A DNA stretch of 64,000 bases from Pseudomonas sp. Irchel s3b2 (GTDB taxonomy: Bacteria > Pseudomonadota > Gammaproteobacteria > Pseudomonadales > Pseudomonadaceae). Positions 43,693-53,154 of the stretch are shown piece by piece. The notes beneath the pieces are model-generated. The model was not told where the DNA came from and did not search any database. It saw nothing but the letters and a program-made list of their open reading frames with translations. A program made the position numbers and the translations under genes. Within the stretch, counting starts at the first letter, position 1, and every line of letters starts with the position of its first letter. The stretch lies in contig NZ_FYEB01000010.1 in NCBI RefSeq assembly GCF_900187445.1, positions 1 through 64,000 of the forward strand, read 5' to 3'.

Positions 43693-43737
43693 CTCCTTTT
43701 CACGCCGACTCTCGGTCGCCTGACAAGGAGCTTCCCC

Positions 43738-44715
43738 ATGAAACTGACTTTCCCCCTTCGCCTCCTGGCAGCCGCATCACTGGCAGCGGCGAGTTTCCTG
43801 GCTCAGGCGGCAGATGTGACCGTCGCCTACCAGACCACCGTTGACCCGGCCAAAGTCGCCCAAGCCGACGGCACCTACGAAAAAGCCACCAAAGCCAACA
43901 TCGACTGGCGCAAATTCGATAACGGCGCTGACATCATTGCCGCCATCGCTTCCGGCGATGTGCAAATCGGCTACCTCGGTTCCAGCCCTCTGACGGCGGC
44001 AATCACTCGCAAAGTCCCGGTAGAAACCTTCCTCATCGCCACCCAGATCGGCGCCGCCGAAGCGCTGGTCGCTCGCGACGGTTCCGGGATCAAGACTCCG
44101 CAAGACCTGATCGGCAAGAAAATCGCCGTACCGTTCGTTTCCACCGGTCACTACAGCCTGCTGGCCGCGCTGAAACACTGGAACATCGACCCATCGAAAG
44201 TCACCGTACTCAACCTCGCCCCGCCGGCGATCATCGCTGCGTGGAAACGCGGTGATATCGACGCCACTTACGTATGGGACCCGGCGCTCGGCGTGGCCAA
44301 AGAAAACGGCAAAGTGCTGATCACCTCAGGCGAGTTGGCCAAGTTCGGCGCGCCGACTTTCGATGCCTGGATCGTGCGTAAGGATTTCGCCGAGAAGCAC
44401 CCGGAAATCGTCACCGCGTTCGCCAAAGTGACCCTCGACGCCTACGCCGATTACCGTAAAGACCCGAAAGCCTGGCTCGCCAACCAAAGCAATGTCGACA
44501 AACTGGTGAAGCTCTCCGGTGCCAAGGCCAGCGACATTCCGCTACTGCTGCAAGGCAACGTCTTCCCGCTCGCGGCTGATCAGGTGATCACCCTCGGCGC
44601 GCCGACCACCAAGGCCATCACCGACACCGCGGCGTTCCTCAAGGAACAGGGCAAGGTCGAGGCCGTGCTGCCGGACTACGCGCCGTACGTCAGCGCCAAA
44701 TACATCACCAACTGA
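43738..44715 (+). CDS. tauA: Taurine ABC transporter substrate-binding protein
   Basis: This 325-residue periplasmic protein has a signal peptide (residues 1-24, ending LAQA) and the SBP fold of the taurine/nitrate/sulfonate family: VTVAYQTTVDPAKVAQADG, GDVQIGYLGSSPLTAA, VPFVSTGHYSLL, and DATYVWDPALGVAKENG. It captures taurine for TauBC. AAGGAGC lies ten bases upstream of the ATG. First gene of tauABCD, 16 bp before tauB. Confidence 0.95.
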   Translation: MKLTFPLRLLAAASLAAASFLAQAADVTVAYQTTVDPAKVAQADGTYEKATKANIDWRKFDNGADIIAAIASGDVQIGYLGSSPLTAAITRKVPVETFLIATQIGAAEALVARDGSGIKTPQDLIGKKIAVPFVSTGHYSLLAALKHWNIDPSKVTVLNLAPPAIIAAWKRGDIDATYVWDPALGVAKENGKVLITSGELAKFGAPTFDAWIVRKDFAEKHPEIVTAFAKVTLDAYADYRKDPKAWLANQSNVDKLVKLSGAKASDIPLLLQGNVFPLAADQVITLGAPTTKAITDTAAFLKEQGKVEAVLPDYAPYVSAKYITN

Positions 44716-44731
44716 TCGGGAGTTAACTGCG

Positions 44732-45526
44732 ATGGCTTTGCTACAACTGGAGCGCATCTGCGCACAGTATCCCGGCGCAGCGGAACCTGTGTTGGCGGAT
44801 ATTTCCCTGAGCCTGGGCCCCCGGCAGTTGCTGGTCGCACTTGGCCCGTCCGGCAGTGGCAAAACCTCGCTGTTGAACCTGATTGCCGGTTTCGTCGAGC
44901 CCAGCGCCGGGCGCATCACCCTTGACGGCGTGCCGGTCAAAGGCCCAAGCGCCGAGCGCGGAGTGGTGTTCCAGGACGACGCCCTGCTGCCTTGGCAGGA
45001 CGTGCTGGCCAACGTCGGCTTCGGTCTGGAACTGGCCGGTGTTCCCCGGGACAAACGCGAAATCCGCGCGCGGGAAATGCTTGCGCTGGTGGACCTTTCC
45101 GGTTTCGAAAATCGCCGAATCTGGCAGCTCTCGGGCGGGCAGAAGCAACGTGTCGGCCTCGCTCGCGCACTTGCCGCAGACCCTCGGGTTTTGCTGATGG
45201 ATGAACCCTTCGGCGCTCTCGACGCCTTCACCCGTGAACAGATGCAGGAGCTGTTGCTGCAGGTCTGGCAGCGTACCGCCAAACCAGTGTTCCTCATTAC
45301 CCACGACATTGAAGAAGCGGTGTTCCTCGCCACGGATCTGATTCTGCTGGCGCCAAACCCCGGGCAAATCGTCGAGCGTCTGAGCCTGGACTTCGGTCAG
45401 CGTTACGCCGCCGGCGAATCGGCGCGGGCAATCAAATCCGATCCACGCTTTATCGAAACCCGCGAACACGTGCTCGCCAAAGTGTTCTCCCAACGCAGTG
45501 CCGTCCAGCGGCAGGAGCGCGCATGA
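44732..45526 (+). CDS. tauB: Taurine ABC transporter ATP-binding protein
   Basis: This 264-residue ABC ATPase has Walker A GPSGSGKTS near residues 36-44, Q-loop VVFQDDALLPW, signature LSGGQKQRVGLARAL near 133, Walker B VLLMDEPFGALD, and switch His in ITHDIEEAV. It drives taurine uptake with TauA and TauC. It overlaps tauC by 4 bp. Confidence 0.95.
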   Translation: MALLQLERICAQYPGAAEPVLADISLSLGPRQLLVALGPSGSGKTSLLNLIAGFVEPSAGRITLDGVPVKGPSAERGVVFQDDALLPWQDVLANVGFGLELAGVPRDKREIRAREMLALVDLSGFENRRIWQLSGGQKQRVGLARALAADPRVLLMDEPFGALDAFTREQMQELLLQVWQRTAKPVFLITHDIEEAVFLATDLILLAPNPGQIVERLSLDFGQRYAAGESARAIKSDPRFIETREHVLAKVFSQRSAVQRQERA

Positions 45527-46356
45527 GCACTTATGAAATTCCCGCCGCGACGGTGAAATCGAGCTCGACGGTAATTCCGCTGCGTCGCAATTTGAACACG
45601 CGCTGGATCAGCGTGCTGACGCTGGTCACGTTGTTGGCGATCTGGTGGGCCGTCACGGCCACCGGTTTGATCGAACCGCTGTTCCTGCCGCCGCCCTCCG
45701 CCGTGCTGCAAAAAGCCTGGCTGCTGGTGACCACCGGCTACATGGATTCGACGTTGTGGCAGCATTTGGGCGCGAGCCTCAGCCGTATTGGCCTGGGCCT
45801 GGGCTTCGCGGTGCTGACCGCCGTGCCGGTCGGCATCGCCATCGGCCACAACCGCATCGCTCGCGGCATTCTCGATCCGCTGATCGAGTTCTATCGCCCG
45901 ATTCCGCCACTGGCTTATCTGCCGCTGATCGTGATCTGGTGCGGCATCGGTGAGTTGTCGAAAGTCTTGTTGATCTACCTGGCGATCTTCGCTCCGATCG
46001 CGATTGCCACCGCCACTGGCGTGCGCACCGTCGACCCAGCGAAATTGCGTGCCGCGCAGTCGCTGGGCGCGACCCGGGCGCAGTTGATTCGGCATGTGAT
46101 TCTGCCCAGTGCCTTGCCGGATATTTTGACCGGCGTGCGGATTGGTTTGGGTGTAGGTTGGTCGACGCTGGTGGCCGCCGAGTTGATCGCAGCCACCAGT
46201 GGTTTGGGCTTTATGGTGCAGTCAGCCGCGCAGTTCCTGGTCACCGATGTGGTGGTGTTGGGGATTCTGGTGATCGCGCTGATCGCCTTCGTCATGGAAA
46301 TGGGGTTGCGTGCGCTGCAACGCAAACTGGTGCCATGGCACGGCCAGGCTCACTAA
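45523..46356 (+). CDS. tauC: Taurine ABC transporter permease
   Basis: This 277-residue inner-membrane permease has about six hydrophobic helices and the BPD coupling motif EFYRPIPPLAYLPLIVIW near residue 124 plus the EAA-like loop AAQSLGATRAQLIRHVILPS near 178. It forms the taurine channel with TauB. It is translationally coupled to tauB and followed 22 bp later by tauD. Confidence 0.95.
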   Translation: MSTYEIPAATVKSSSTVIPLRRNLNTRWISVLTLVTLLAIWWAVTATGLIEPLFLPPPSAVLQKAWLLVTTGYMDSTLWQHLGASLSRIGLGLGFAVLTAVPVGIAIGHNRIARGILDPLIEFYRPIPPLAYLPLIVIWCGIGELSKVLLIYLAIFAPIAIATATGVRTVDPAKLRAAQSLGATRAQLIRHVILPSALPDILTGVRIGLGVGWSTLVAAELIAATSGLGFMVQSAAQFLVTDVVVLGILVIALIAFVMEMGLRALQRKLVPWHGQAH

Positions 46357-46378
46357 GCCTTTTTTGAAGAGAACCATC

Positions 46379-47221
46379 ATGAGTCACCCGACCATTGTCC
46401 CTTTAAGCTCAGCCCTCGGCGCGCAAATCAGCGGCGTCGACATCAGCCAGCCGCTGAGCCAGGAACAACGCGACGCCATCGAGCAGGCGCTGCTCAAGCA
46501 TCAAGTGCTGTTCTTCCGCGACCAGCCGATCGAGCCGCAACAGCAAGCGCGATTCGCCGCCTATTTCGGCGACCTGCATATTCATCCGATCTACCCAAAC
46601 GTGCCGGAGCAGCCGGAAGTGCTGATCCTCGACACCGCCGTCACCGACGTGCGGGACAACGCGATCTGGCACACCGACGTGACCTTCCTGTCGACCCCGG
46701 CCATGGGCGCGGTGCTCAGCGCCAAACTGCTGCCGGAATTTGGCGGCGACACGCTGTGGGCCAGTGGTATTGCGGCGTATGAAGCATTGTCCGCACCGAT
46801 GAAAAGCCTGCTCGAAGGGTTAACCGCTACTCACGATTTCACCCGGTCGTTCCCGCTGGAGCGCTATGGCAACACACCTGAGGCCCTGGCCCAGTGGGAA
46901 GAAGCGCGGCGCAAGAATCCACCGCTGTCGCACCCGGTGATTCGTACCCATCCGGTGAGCGGGCGTCGGTCGTTGTTCGTCAATGAAGGGTTCACGTCGA
47001 AGATCAATGAGCTGTCGGAAACGGAAAGCGAGGTGATTCTGAAATTCCTGTTCTCCCACACCACACGGCCGGAGTTCACCATCCGTTGGCGCTGGCAGAA
47101 AGACGACATCGCATTCTGGGACAATCGCGTGACCCAGCATCACGCCGTGGATGATTACCGCCCGGCGCGGCGGGTGATGCAGCGGGCGACGGTGTTGGGG
47201 GATGTGCCGTTTTTCCGGTGA
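46379..47221 (+). CDS. tauD: Taurine dioxygenase
   Basis: This 280-residue 2-oxoglutarate/Fe(II) dioxygenase hydroxylates taurine, which falls apart to sulfite and aminoacetaldehyde. The iron ligands H98 and D100 (WHTDVTF) and H254 (NRVTQHHAVDDY), with R265 for 2-oxoglutarate, are at nearly the same positions as in E. coli TauD. Start ATG 46379 follows an AAGAGA site. It completes the tauABCD operon: uptake plus release of sulfur. A long REP follows. Confidence 0.96.
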   Translation: MSHPTIVPLSSALGAQISGVDISQPLSQEQRDAIEQALLKHQVLFFRDQPIEPQQQARFAAYFGDLHIHPIYPNVPEQPEVLILDTAVTDVRDNAIWHTDVTFLSTPAMGAVLSAKLLPEFGGDTLWASGIAAYEALSAPMKSLLEGLTATHDFTRSFPLERYGNTPEALAQWEEARRKNPPLSHPVIRTHPVSGRRSLFVNEGFTSKINELSETESEVILKFLFSHTTRPEFTIRWRWQKDDIAFWDNRVTQHHAVDDYRPARRVMQRATVLGDVPFFR

Positions 47222-47225
47222 GCCC

Positions 47226-47337
47226 GATCGTTCCCACGCTCCGGCGTGGGAATGCCTCAACGGACGCTCGGCGTTCGGCTCTGGATGGGACGCGGAGCGT
47301 CCCGGGCTGCGTTCCCACGCGGAGCGTGGGAACGATC
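47226..47337. repeat. Long cruciform REP (about 110 bp)
   Basis: GATCGTTCCCACGC to GGGAACGATC, between the convergent tauD and aldo-keto reductase genes. Confidence 0.85.
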
Positions 47338-47346
47338 AGTACGGAG

Positions 47347-48384
47347 TTACTCAGCCGTCGAAGGCTTCTCCCAAAGATTGACCCCACCCTCCTGGGCAAA
47401 CCGGTCAATCTCCGCCAACTCTTCCACGCTAAAACTCAGGTTCTTCAACGCCCCGACGTTCTCGATAATCTGCTCCGGCCGGCTCGCGCCAATCAGCGCC
47501 GAGGTCACCCGTGGGTCGCGCAGGGTCCAGGCCAACGCCAGTTGCGCCAGGCTCTGACCGCGACGTTTGGCGATTTCATTGAGCGCCCGCACATGGGCAA
47601 TGTTGGCTTCGGACAGGTGAGATGCCTGCAACGAACCACCACCCGGACGATTGACCCGCGCATCCGCTGGCACGCCATTGAGGTACTTGTCGGTCAACAG
47701 ACCCTGAGCCAATGGCGTGAAGGCAATCACGCCGGTGCCGAGTTCATCGGTGGTGTCCAGCAGGTCCTTTTCCACCCAGCGATTGAGCAGGTTGTAAGCC
47801 GGTTGATGGATTAGCAACGGCACTTTCCACTCTTTCAGCAACCCGGCGATTTCACGGGTTTTCATCCCGGAATAGGACGAGATGCCAATGTACAGCGCCT
47901 TGCCCTGCTGCACCGCGGTGGCCAGTGCGCTGGCAGTTTCTTCAAGCGGCGTGTCCGGGTCGAAGCGGTGGGAATAGAAGATATCCACGTAGTCCAAGCC
48001 CAGACGCTGCAGGCTCTGGTCGAGACTAGCCAGCACATATTTACGCGAACCACCGCCCTGCCCGTAAGGGCCGGCCCACATATCCCAACCGGCCTTGCTG
48101 GAGATGATCAACTCGTCGCGGTACTGCTTGAAGTCTTCACGCAGCAAACGACCGAAGTTGATCTCGGCGCTGCCATACGGTGGACCATAGTTGTTAGCCA
48201 GGTCGAAATGGTTGATGCCCAGATCGAATGCCGTGCGCAGCAACGAACGCTGGGTATCGATTGGCGTGCTGTCGCCGAAGTTGTGCCACAAGCCCAGGGA
48301 CAGTGCCGGCAGCACCAGCCCGCTGCGACCCACGCGGCGGTAAGGGATGGAATCGTAGCGGTTTTCGGCAGCGGTGTAGGTCAT
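47347..48384 (-). CDS. Aldo-keto reductase, L-glyceraldehyde 3-phosphate reductase type
   Basis: This 345-residue TIM-barrel NADPH-dependent reductase resembles E. coli YghZ/GPR. The catalytic set is visible: Asp and Tyr in HFDLANNYG (near residue 61-66), Lys in IISSKAG, His in FYSHRFDP. The NADPH site appears as ALIGASRPEQI near residue 300. YghZ-type enzymes reduce L-glyceraldehyde 3-phosphate and methylglyoxal. The gene is alone between two long REP elements. Confidence 0.9.
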   Translation of the reverse strand: MTYTAAENRYDSIPYRRVGRSGLVLPALSLGLWHNFGDSTPIDTQRSLLRTAFDLGINHFDLANNYGPPYGSAEINFGRLLREDFKQYRDELIISSKAGWDMWAGPYGQGGGSRKYVLASLDQSLQRLGLDYVDIFYSHRFDPDTPLEETASALATAVQQGKALYIGISSYSGMKTREIAGLLKEWKVPLLIHQPAYNLLNRWVEKDLLDTTDELGTGVIAFTPLAQGLLTDKYLNGVPADARVNRPGGGSLQASHLSEANIAHVRALNEIAKRRGQSLAQLALAWTLRDPRVTSALIGASRPEQIIENVGALKNLSFSVEELAEIDRFAQEGGVNLWEKPSTAE

Positions 48385-48519
48385 CGAATCCTCTCTTGTC
48401 TGTCTTGAATGTGGTATCGACTGCTTTGCAAGTTGCCCAGCATACGCTTGGGAAAACGCCGATAAACCTCGGACTCGATTAATTGCTGAAACGTTTCACA
48501 GATTTTCGGTCCTGAGAGT

Positions 48520-48632
48520 GATCGTTCCCACGCTCCTGCGTGGGAATGCATCCCGTGACGCTCCGCGTCACCTTCAGAATCGGAACGCGGAGCGTCCCAG
48601 GCGGCATTCCCACGCGGAGCATGGGAACGATC
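48520..48632. repeat. Long cruciform REP (about 110 bp)
   Basis: GATCGTTCCCACGC to GGGAACGATC with inner GTGACGC/GCGTCAC stem, between the aldo-keto reductase and LysR genes. Confidence 0.85.
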
Positions 48633-48645
48633 GATGGGTCGGCAA

Positions 48646-49536
48646 TTACTGAGCCTCCGCAAACACCTCCCCCAACCAATCCACAAACACCCGAACCCGT
48701 GGCGACATGTGTTTGTTATGGGGATACAACACGGAAACCGGCATCGGCGGCGGAGGTGTGTCGACCAGAATTTCCCGCACCAGCCCTTGGGAAATCAGCG
48801 TTTCCATTCGGTAGTGGGGGCACTGAATCAGGCCCAGTCCGGCAATCGCCGAGGCTGTATAAATCTCCGCACCGAACACCGACAACGCGCCATCGATGGC
48901 CACTTCTTTCAGCTCGCCATCGACCATGAATTCAAATGGAAACAACTTGGCGGTGGTACGCGAAACGTAGTTCACAGCGCGGTGTTTTTTCAGGTCTTCG
49001 AGGTTTTTCGGTTCGCCATATTTGCGCAGGTAGGCGGGGCTCGCGCAGGTGATCTGTCGCAGGTTGGCGACACGTTTACCGATCAGTGCCGAGTCGCCCA
49101 AGGTGCCGGCGCGCAACACACAATCAACGCCTTCGGCGATCAGGTCGACGAAGCGGTCGGCCTCGCTGATGGACAGTTCGATGTCCGGGTAGCGCGCCAT
49201 GAACTGTGGCAACGCCGGGATCACGAAGTGTTTGGCCAAGGTGCCATGCAAATCCACCCGCAACCGCCCTTTCGGCGCCACGCTGCGGAATGCCAGTTCG
49301 GCCTCTTCCAGTTCCGCCAGCAATTGCACGCAACGCAAGTAGTACGCCTCGCCATCCAGCGTAGGACGCACCTTGCGCGTGCTGCGCTCCAGCAAACGGG
49401 TGCCAAGCCAGGCTTCGAATTGATTCAGCGTATGAGTCAGGGTCGCACGCGGCAGGTTCAGGTCATCGGCCGCCAGCGTGAAGCTGCTGCGCTCGTAAAT
49501 CCGCACGAAAACCTTCATCGCTTTGACTTGATCCAC
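48646..49536 (-). CDS. LysR-type transcriptional regulator
   Basis: A 296-residue LysR protein with N-terminal HTH (MDQVKAMKVFVRIYERSSFT, about residues 1-60) of the group that often controls divergent short-chain dehydrogenases. Effector domain about 90-290. It is transcribed away from the SDR gene with a 124-bp shared promoter region, so the SDR is its probable target. Ligand unknown. Confidence 0.9.
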   Translation of the reverse strand: MDQVKAMKVFVRIYERSSFTLAADDLNLPRATLTHTLNQFEAWLGTRLLERSTRKVRPTLDGEAYYLRCVQLLAELEEAELAFRSVAPKGRLRVDLHGTLAKHFVIPALPQFMARYPDIELSISEADRFVDLIAEGVDCVLRAGTLGDSALIGKRVANLRQITCASPAYLRKYGEPKNLEDLKKHRAVNYVSRTTAKLFPFEFMVDGELKEVAIDGALSVFGAEIYTASAIAGLGLIQCPHYRMETLISQGLVREILVDTPPPPMPVSVLYPHNKHMSPRVRVFVDWLGEVFAEAQ

Positions 49537-49660
49537 GCTGGTCTCCTGACGGTCGATTGTTGGCGATTATTGAACAGTTAAGGCAACTCTCATGCATTTA
49601 TCACCCTGAGTAAACATGTGAGTCTGGTTCCAGTTCAAACCACTCCAAGGAATCAACGCC

Positions 49661-50401
49661 ATGACTACTCAAACGTCGAAAGTTGCCATCGTGACCGGCG
49701 CCTCCCGCGGCATCGGTGCCGTGATCGCCAGACAACTCGCCAGCGAAGGTTTCGCGGTCGCCATCAACTACGCCAACAGCGCCACTGAAGCATCAAAACG
49801 GGTGGTGGAGTTGCGTCAGGCCGGGCATCAGGCCCTAGCGGTGAAGGCTGACGTGGCCAATGCCGACGACGTGCGCCGGTTGTTCGACGAGACTGAAGCA
49901 CAATTGGGCAAGGTCGATGTGCTGATCAACAACGCCGGCATCCTCAAAGTGATGCCGCTGGCGCAGCACACGGACGAACTGTTCGACCAGACCTTCAACA
50001 TCCACGCTCGCGGCACCTTCAACACCTTGCGTGAAGCGGCAACCCGCCTCAACAGCGGCGGCCGGATCATCAACTTCTCCAGCAGCACTGTTGGTCTTAA
50101 CTTGCCGGGCTATGCGGTGTATATCGCCAGCAAAGCGGCAGTGGAATCCCTGACCCAGGTGTTCGCCAAGGAAATGCGCGGGCGCAACATTACCGTCAAC
50201 GCAGTGGCACCTGGCCCGGTGGGGACGGAGCTGTTTTTGCACGGAAAGAGTGAAGAGCAGATCCAGAATTTCGCCAAAATGCCTCCACTGGAGCGTTTGG
50301 GTCAGCCGGAGGATATTGCTCGTGTTGTGTCGTTTCTGGTGGGGCCGGATTCGGCTTGGGTCAATGGGCAAATCCTGCGGGTGAATGGTGGGCTGGTTTA
50401 A
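49661..50401 (+). CDS. SDR-family NAD(P)-dependent oxidoreductase
   Basis: This 246-residue short-chain dehydrogenase has the dinucleotide motif VTGASRGIGAVIAR (near residue 11), NNAG at about 90, the catalytic Ser (NFSSSTV) and the YxxxK pair in YAVYIASKAAV (near residue 154). It probably reduces a keto group using NADPH. Divergent from a LysR regulator. Substrate not recognisable. Confidence 0.9.
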   Translation: MTTQTSKVAIVTGASRGIGAVIARQLASEGFAVAINYANSATEASKRVVELRQAGHQALAVKADVANADDVRRLFDETEAQLGKVDVLINNAGILKVMPLAQHTDELFDQTFNIHARGTFNTLREAATRLNSGGRIINFSSSTVGLNLPGYAVYIASKAAVESLTQVFAKEMRGRNITVNAVAPGPVGTELFLHGKSEEQIQNFAKMPPLERLGQPEDIARVVSFLVGPDSAWVNGQILRVNGGLV

Positions 50402-50439
50402 CTATGCTCGATGTATTGGGGTGAATCAGCAAGGACGCC

Positions 50440-50528
50440 TTCGCGGGCAAGCCTCGCTCCTACAGGGTCAGTGTCGGTCACGGGATTGTGTTCGACCCAA
50501 ATCTGTAGGAGCGAGGCTTGCCCGCGAA
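50440..50528. repeat. Paired inverted REP
   Basis: TTCGCGGGCAAGCCTCGCTC faces its complement about 40 bp later, in the spacer before the small membrane protein. Confidence 0.9.
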
Positions 50529-50572
50529 GACGGCCTCAAAGGCACCACAAATCTGAAGGGGAGGAACGCATC

Positions 50573-50833
50573 ATGCACACCACCATCATCATCTTCTTCG
50601 GCCTGGTCCTGCTGGCGCTGATGCTGTTCATCGGCGAGAAAATCGGTTTCCCCCGCCAAATCCTGGCCTACAGCTTTGTTGTGCTGTGGCTGGCATTGAC
50701 CTTGATCAACGGCGCGGTCGGCATGGTCAACGCCGGCCAGCCGTTGAGCACGGAACTGGTGGTTGGCAGCGCCGTGTTCGGTGTCCCGGTGGCGGCGCTG
50801 GTGCTGTTCATGGTGTTGAGTACTGATACCTAG
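50573..50833 (+). CDS. Small membrane protein of unknown function
   Basis: An 86-residue protein with three predicted membrane helices (about residues 4-20, 29-50, 63-82) and short polar ends. GGGGAGGAA lies about six bases before the ATG at 50573, a strong ribosome site. The in-frame extension upstream runs through a REP and is not coding. It is convergent with betT, only 17 bp away. No family recognised. Confidence 0.75.
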   Translation: MHTTIIIFFGLVLLALMLFIGEKIGFPRQILAYSFVVLWLALTLINGAVGMVNAGQPLSTELVVGSAVFGVPVAALVLFMVLSTDT

Positions 50834-50850
50834 AAAGACGCGGTTCTCGA

Positions 50851-52845
50851 TCAACGCACCAAATGCAAAAACTGCATGTGCCGCTCGTACTGGTCGAGGA
50901 TGTCGTTGATGACCTGCTCCTTGGTGTAGCCCACCAGATCGTAATCCTGACTACCCTCTCTCAAATGCACCTCGGCCCGGTGGTAACGGCGGTTGTTGAG
51001 TTGCTTGGAACCCATGCCGCCACGGGCGAACGACGGCGTGAAGTAACCACGCATCTGCACCTGATAGATGAACGGATGCAGTTCGCCGTGACCGATCTCC
51101 AGGCTGACATTGTCATTGGCCGGATCAGGCTGAGCGACCACGTGCAGCCCCTTCTCGACGAACACTGCGGTCACGTCCTCAATCGCCGGGCGCACTATCG
51201 TATCGAGGAAGCGATAGACCTCATCCCGGGATGGGAAATGCACCGCCTGACTCAAACGCTGACGCCAACCGCCGCGCCGCGATCCGGAGACCGGCGCGAG
51301 GGAATGCAGTTGCGCGATCTGCTTCTGCGACTCCAGGTAAAACGCCTTGTGCAGTCCCCACATCATCAGCAGCAAAATCATCGAGAACGGCAACGAGGTC
51401 AGCACCACTGCTGACTTCAACGCATCGATGCTGCCGGAGAACAGCAGCGCACTAGTCACCAGCGCCGTCATCGCGCCCCAGAACACTCGCAGCCATTTCG
51501 GCCCGTCTTCATCCGGGTTACCGCCCTTGGCGGACAATGTCGACAAAACTACAGTGCCCGAGTCGGCGGAGGTCACGAAGAACACGAAGCTGATGAACAC
51601 CGTGACCGCGATCACGGTTTTGCTCCACGGGTAGGTTTCCAGCAGCAGGTACAGGGTCATCGACGGGTTGTCGATGGCCGACATGCCGAGTGCGCTCATG
51701 CCGTGGTTGAGGACTTGGTCGATGGCGCTGTTGCCGAAGATCGACATCCACGCCAGGGTGAAACCAAGCGGGATCAGCAGCACGCCGAAGACGAATTCGC
51801 GGATGGTCCGGCCACGGGAAATCCGTGCAATGAACAGGCCCACGAACGGTGCCCATGCAATCCACCAGGCCCAGTAAAACACCGTCCAGCCGCCCAGCCA
51901 GTCGCTGGTTTTGTCATAGGCGTAGAGGTCGAAACTCTTCATCGGCAAGGCGCCGAGGTAATCGCCAAGGTTCTGGATCAGCGTATTGAGCAAGTGCTGG
52001 GTGGGGCCAGCGAACAATACAAACAGCAGCAGCGCACAGGCCAGTAGCATGTTGATGTCGGACATCACTCGCACGCCTTTATCGACGCCGGACACCGCGA
52101 CGATGATCGCCGCGCCCATCATCAGCGTGATCAGGCCGACCTGAACCCACTGGGTGTGGGCGATGCCAAACAGGTAGTCCAGGCCCGAATTGAGGTGCAA
52201 CACGCCAAAGCCCATATCCGCGCCGAGGCCGAATACCGTAGCGATGATGCCGAAGCCGTCCACCGCGTAGCCGATCGGGCCGTTGATGCGCTTGCCGATC
52301 AGCGGGTACAGCGCCGAACGCAGGGCCAGCGGCAGGTTATGTCGATAGGCGAAATAGGCCAGCGCCATGCCGACAAAAGCGAACACGCCCCAACCGTGCA
52401 GGCCCCAGTGCAGAAACAGAATCTGCATCGCCTGACGTGCCGCATCCGCCGTGCCGGCCTCGCCTTGCGGCGGTTGCGCCAAGTGCGTCAGCGGTTCGGA
52501 CACGCAAAAGAAAAACAGCGTGATGCTGATCCCGGCGGCGAACAGCATGCCGGCCCAGGACAGGTAGCTGAATTCGGGCTCGTCGTGGTCGGCACCGAGC
52601 TTGATCTTGCCGTAGCCAGACAAGGCGGTGACCACCACGAAGACCAGATACAGCGTCATCGCGAGCATGTAGTACCAGCCGACCGTATTGGCCGCCCAGT
52701 TCTGCGCTTGCAACAGCCAGGCACCGGCCTGTTCGGGCATCGCCATGACCACGACGGCGAACAACAGAATGAAGGTCGCCGCGAAATAAAAAACCGGCGG
52801 ATTCATGCGGACCAGGCCGCTTGCGGGGATGGACGATGCACTCAT
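50851..52845 (-). CDS. betT: BCCT-family choline transporter BetT
   Basis: This 664-residue betaine/choline/carnitine transporter has about twelve membrane helices, the Trp-rich signature FYWAWWIAWAPFVGLFIARI near residue 324, GWGVF and FGLGADMGFG segments, and a long cytoplasmic C-terminal domain (about 510-664) as in E. coli BetT. It imports choline for glycine betaine synthesis or catabolism. A strong palindromic operator stands about 93 bp upstream. betIBA are not adjacent in this window. Confidence 0.93.
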   Translation of the reverse strand: MSASSIPASGLVRMNPPVFYFAATFILLFAVVVMAMPEQAGAWLLQAQNWAANTVGWYYMLAMTLYLVFVVVTALSGYGKIKLGADHDEPEFSYLSWAGMLFAAGISITLFFFCVSEPLTHLAQPPQGEAGTADAARQAMQILFLHWGLHGWGVFAFVGMALAYFAYRHNLPLALRSALYPLIGKRINGPIGYAVDGFGIIATVFGLGADMGFGVLHLNSGLDYLFGIAHTQWVQVGLITLMMGAAIIVAVSGVDKGVRVMSDINMLLACALLLFVLFAGPTQHLLNTLIQNLGDYLGALPMKSFDLYAYDKTSDWLGGWTVFYWAWWIAWAPFVGLFIARISRGRTIREFVFGVLLIPLGFTLAWMSIFGNSAIDQVLNHGMSALGMSAIDNPSMTLYLLLETYPWSKTVIAVTVFISFVFFVTSADSGTVVLSTLSAKGGNPDEDGPKWLRVFWGAMTALVTSALLFSGSIDALKSAVVLTSLPFSMILLLMMWGLHKAFYLESQKQIAQLHSLAPVSGSRRGGWRQRLSQAVHFPSRDEVYRFLDTIVRPAIEDVTAVFVEKGLHVVAQPDPANDNVSLEIGHGELHPFIYQVQMRGYFTPSFARGGMGSKQLNNRRYHRAEVHLREGSQDYDLVGYTKEQVINDILDQYERHMQFLHLVR

Positions 52846-52937
52846 GAAAGGTGCACCTCGAGGGGGGGAAACGTGGCTGTAAAAAACGGACTCAGCAAAG
52901 GCAAACCTCCTGTTGTGAGCGGGCGGCGAACCACCGG

Positions 52938-52965
52938 TTTAACTTGAATGAACGTTCAAGTTAAA
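52938..52965. promoter_or_regulatory. Palindromic operator, probably for BetI
   Basis: Perfect 11-bp arms TTTAACTTGAA and TTCAAGTTAAA around a six-base centre (TGAACG), upstream of betT. The core TTGAAtgaacgTTCAA fits a TetR-family operator such as BetI, which represses choline genes. Confidence 0.75.
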
Positions 52966-53056
52966 CATGGATAGGGGGCTAAGGACTAATCGCAGGGCTC
53001 GGCGGTAGCTTTTCTACGCTAGCTCAAGGAAGGGTATGACGCGGGGTTTGGAGGAT

Positions 53057-53139
53057 GATCGTTCCCACGCTCTGCGTCACATCAAGAGCGGACGCGGAGC
53101 GTCCAGTGAGGCATTCCCACGCGGAGCGTGGGAACGGTC
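53057..53139. repeat. Long REP, shortened copy
   Basis: GATCGTTCCCACGCTCTGCG joined to GCGTGGGAACGGTC; lacks part of the inner hairpins of the full element. Close after epsC. Confidence 0.8.
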
Positions 53140-53154
53140 AGGTGAGGGACTTAC

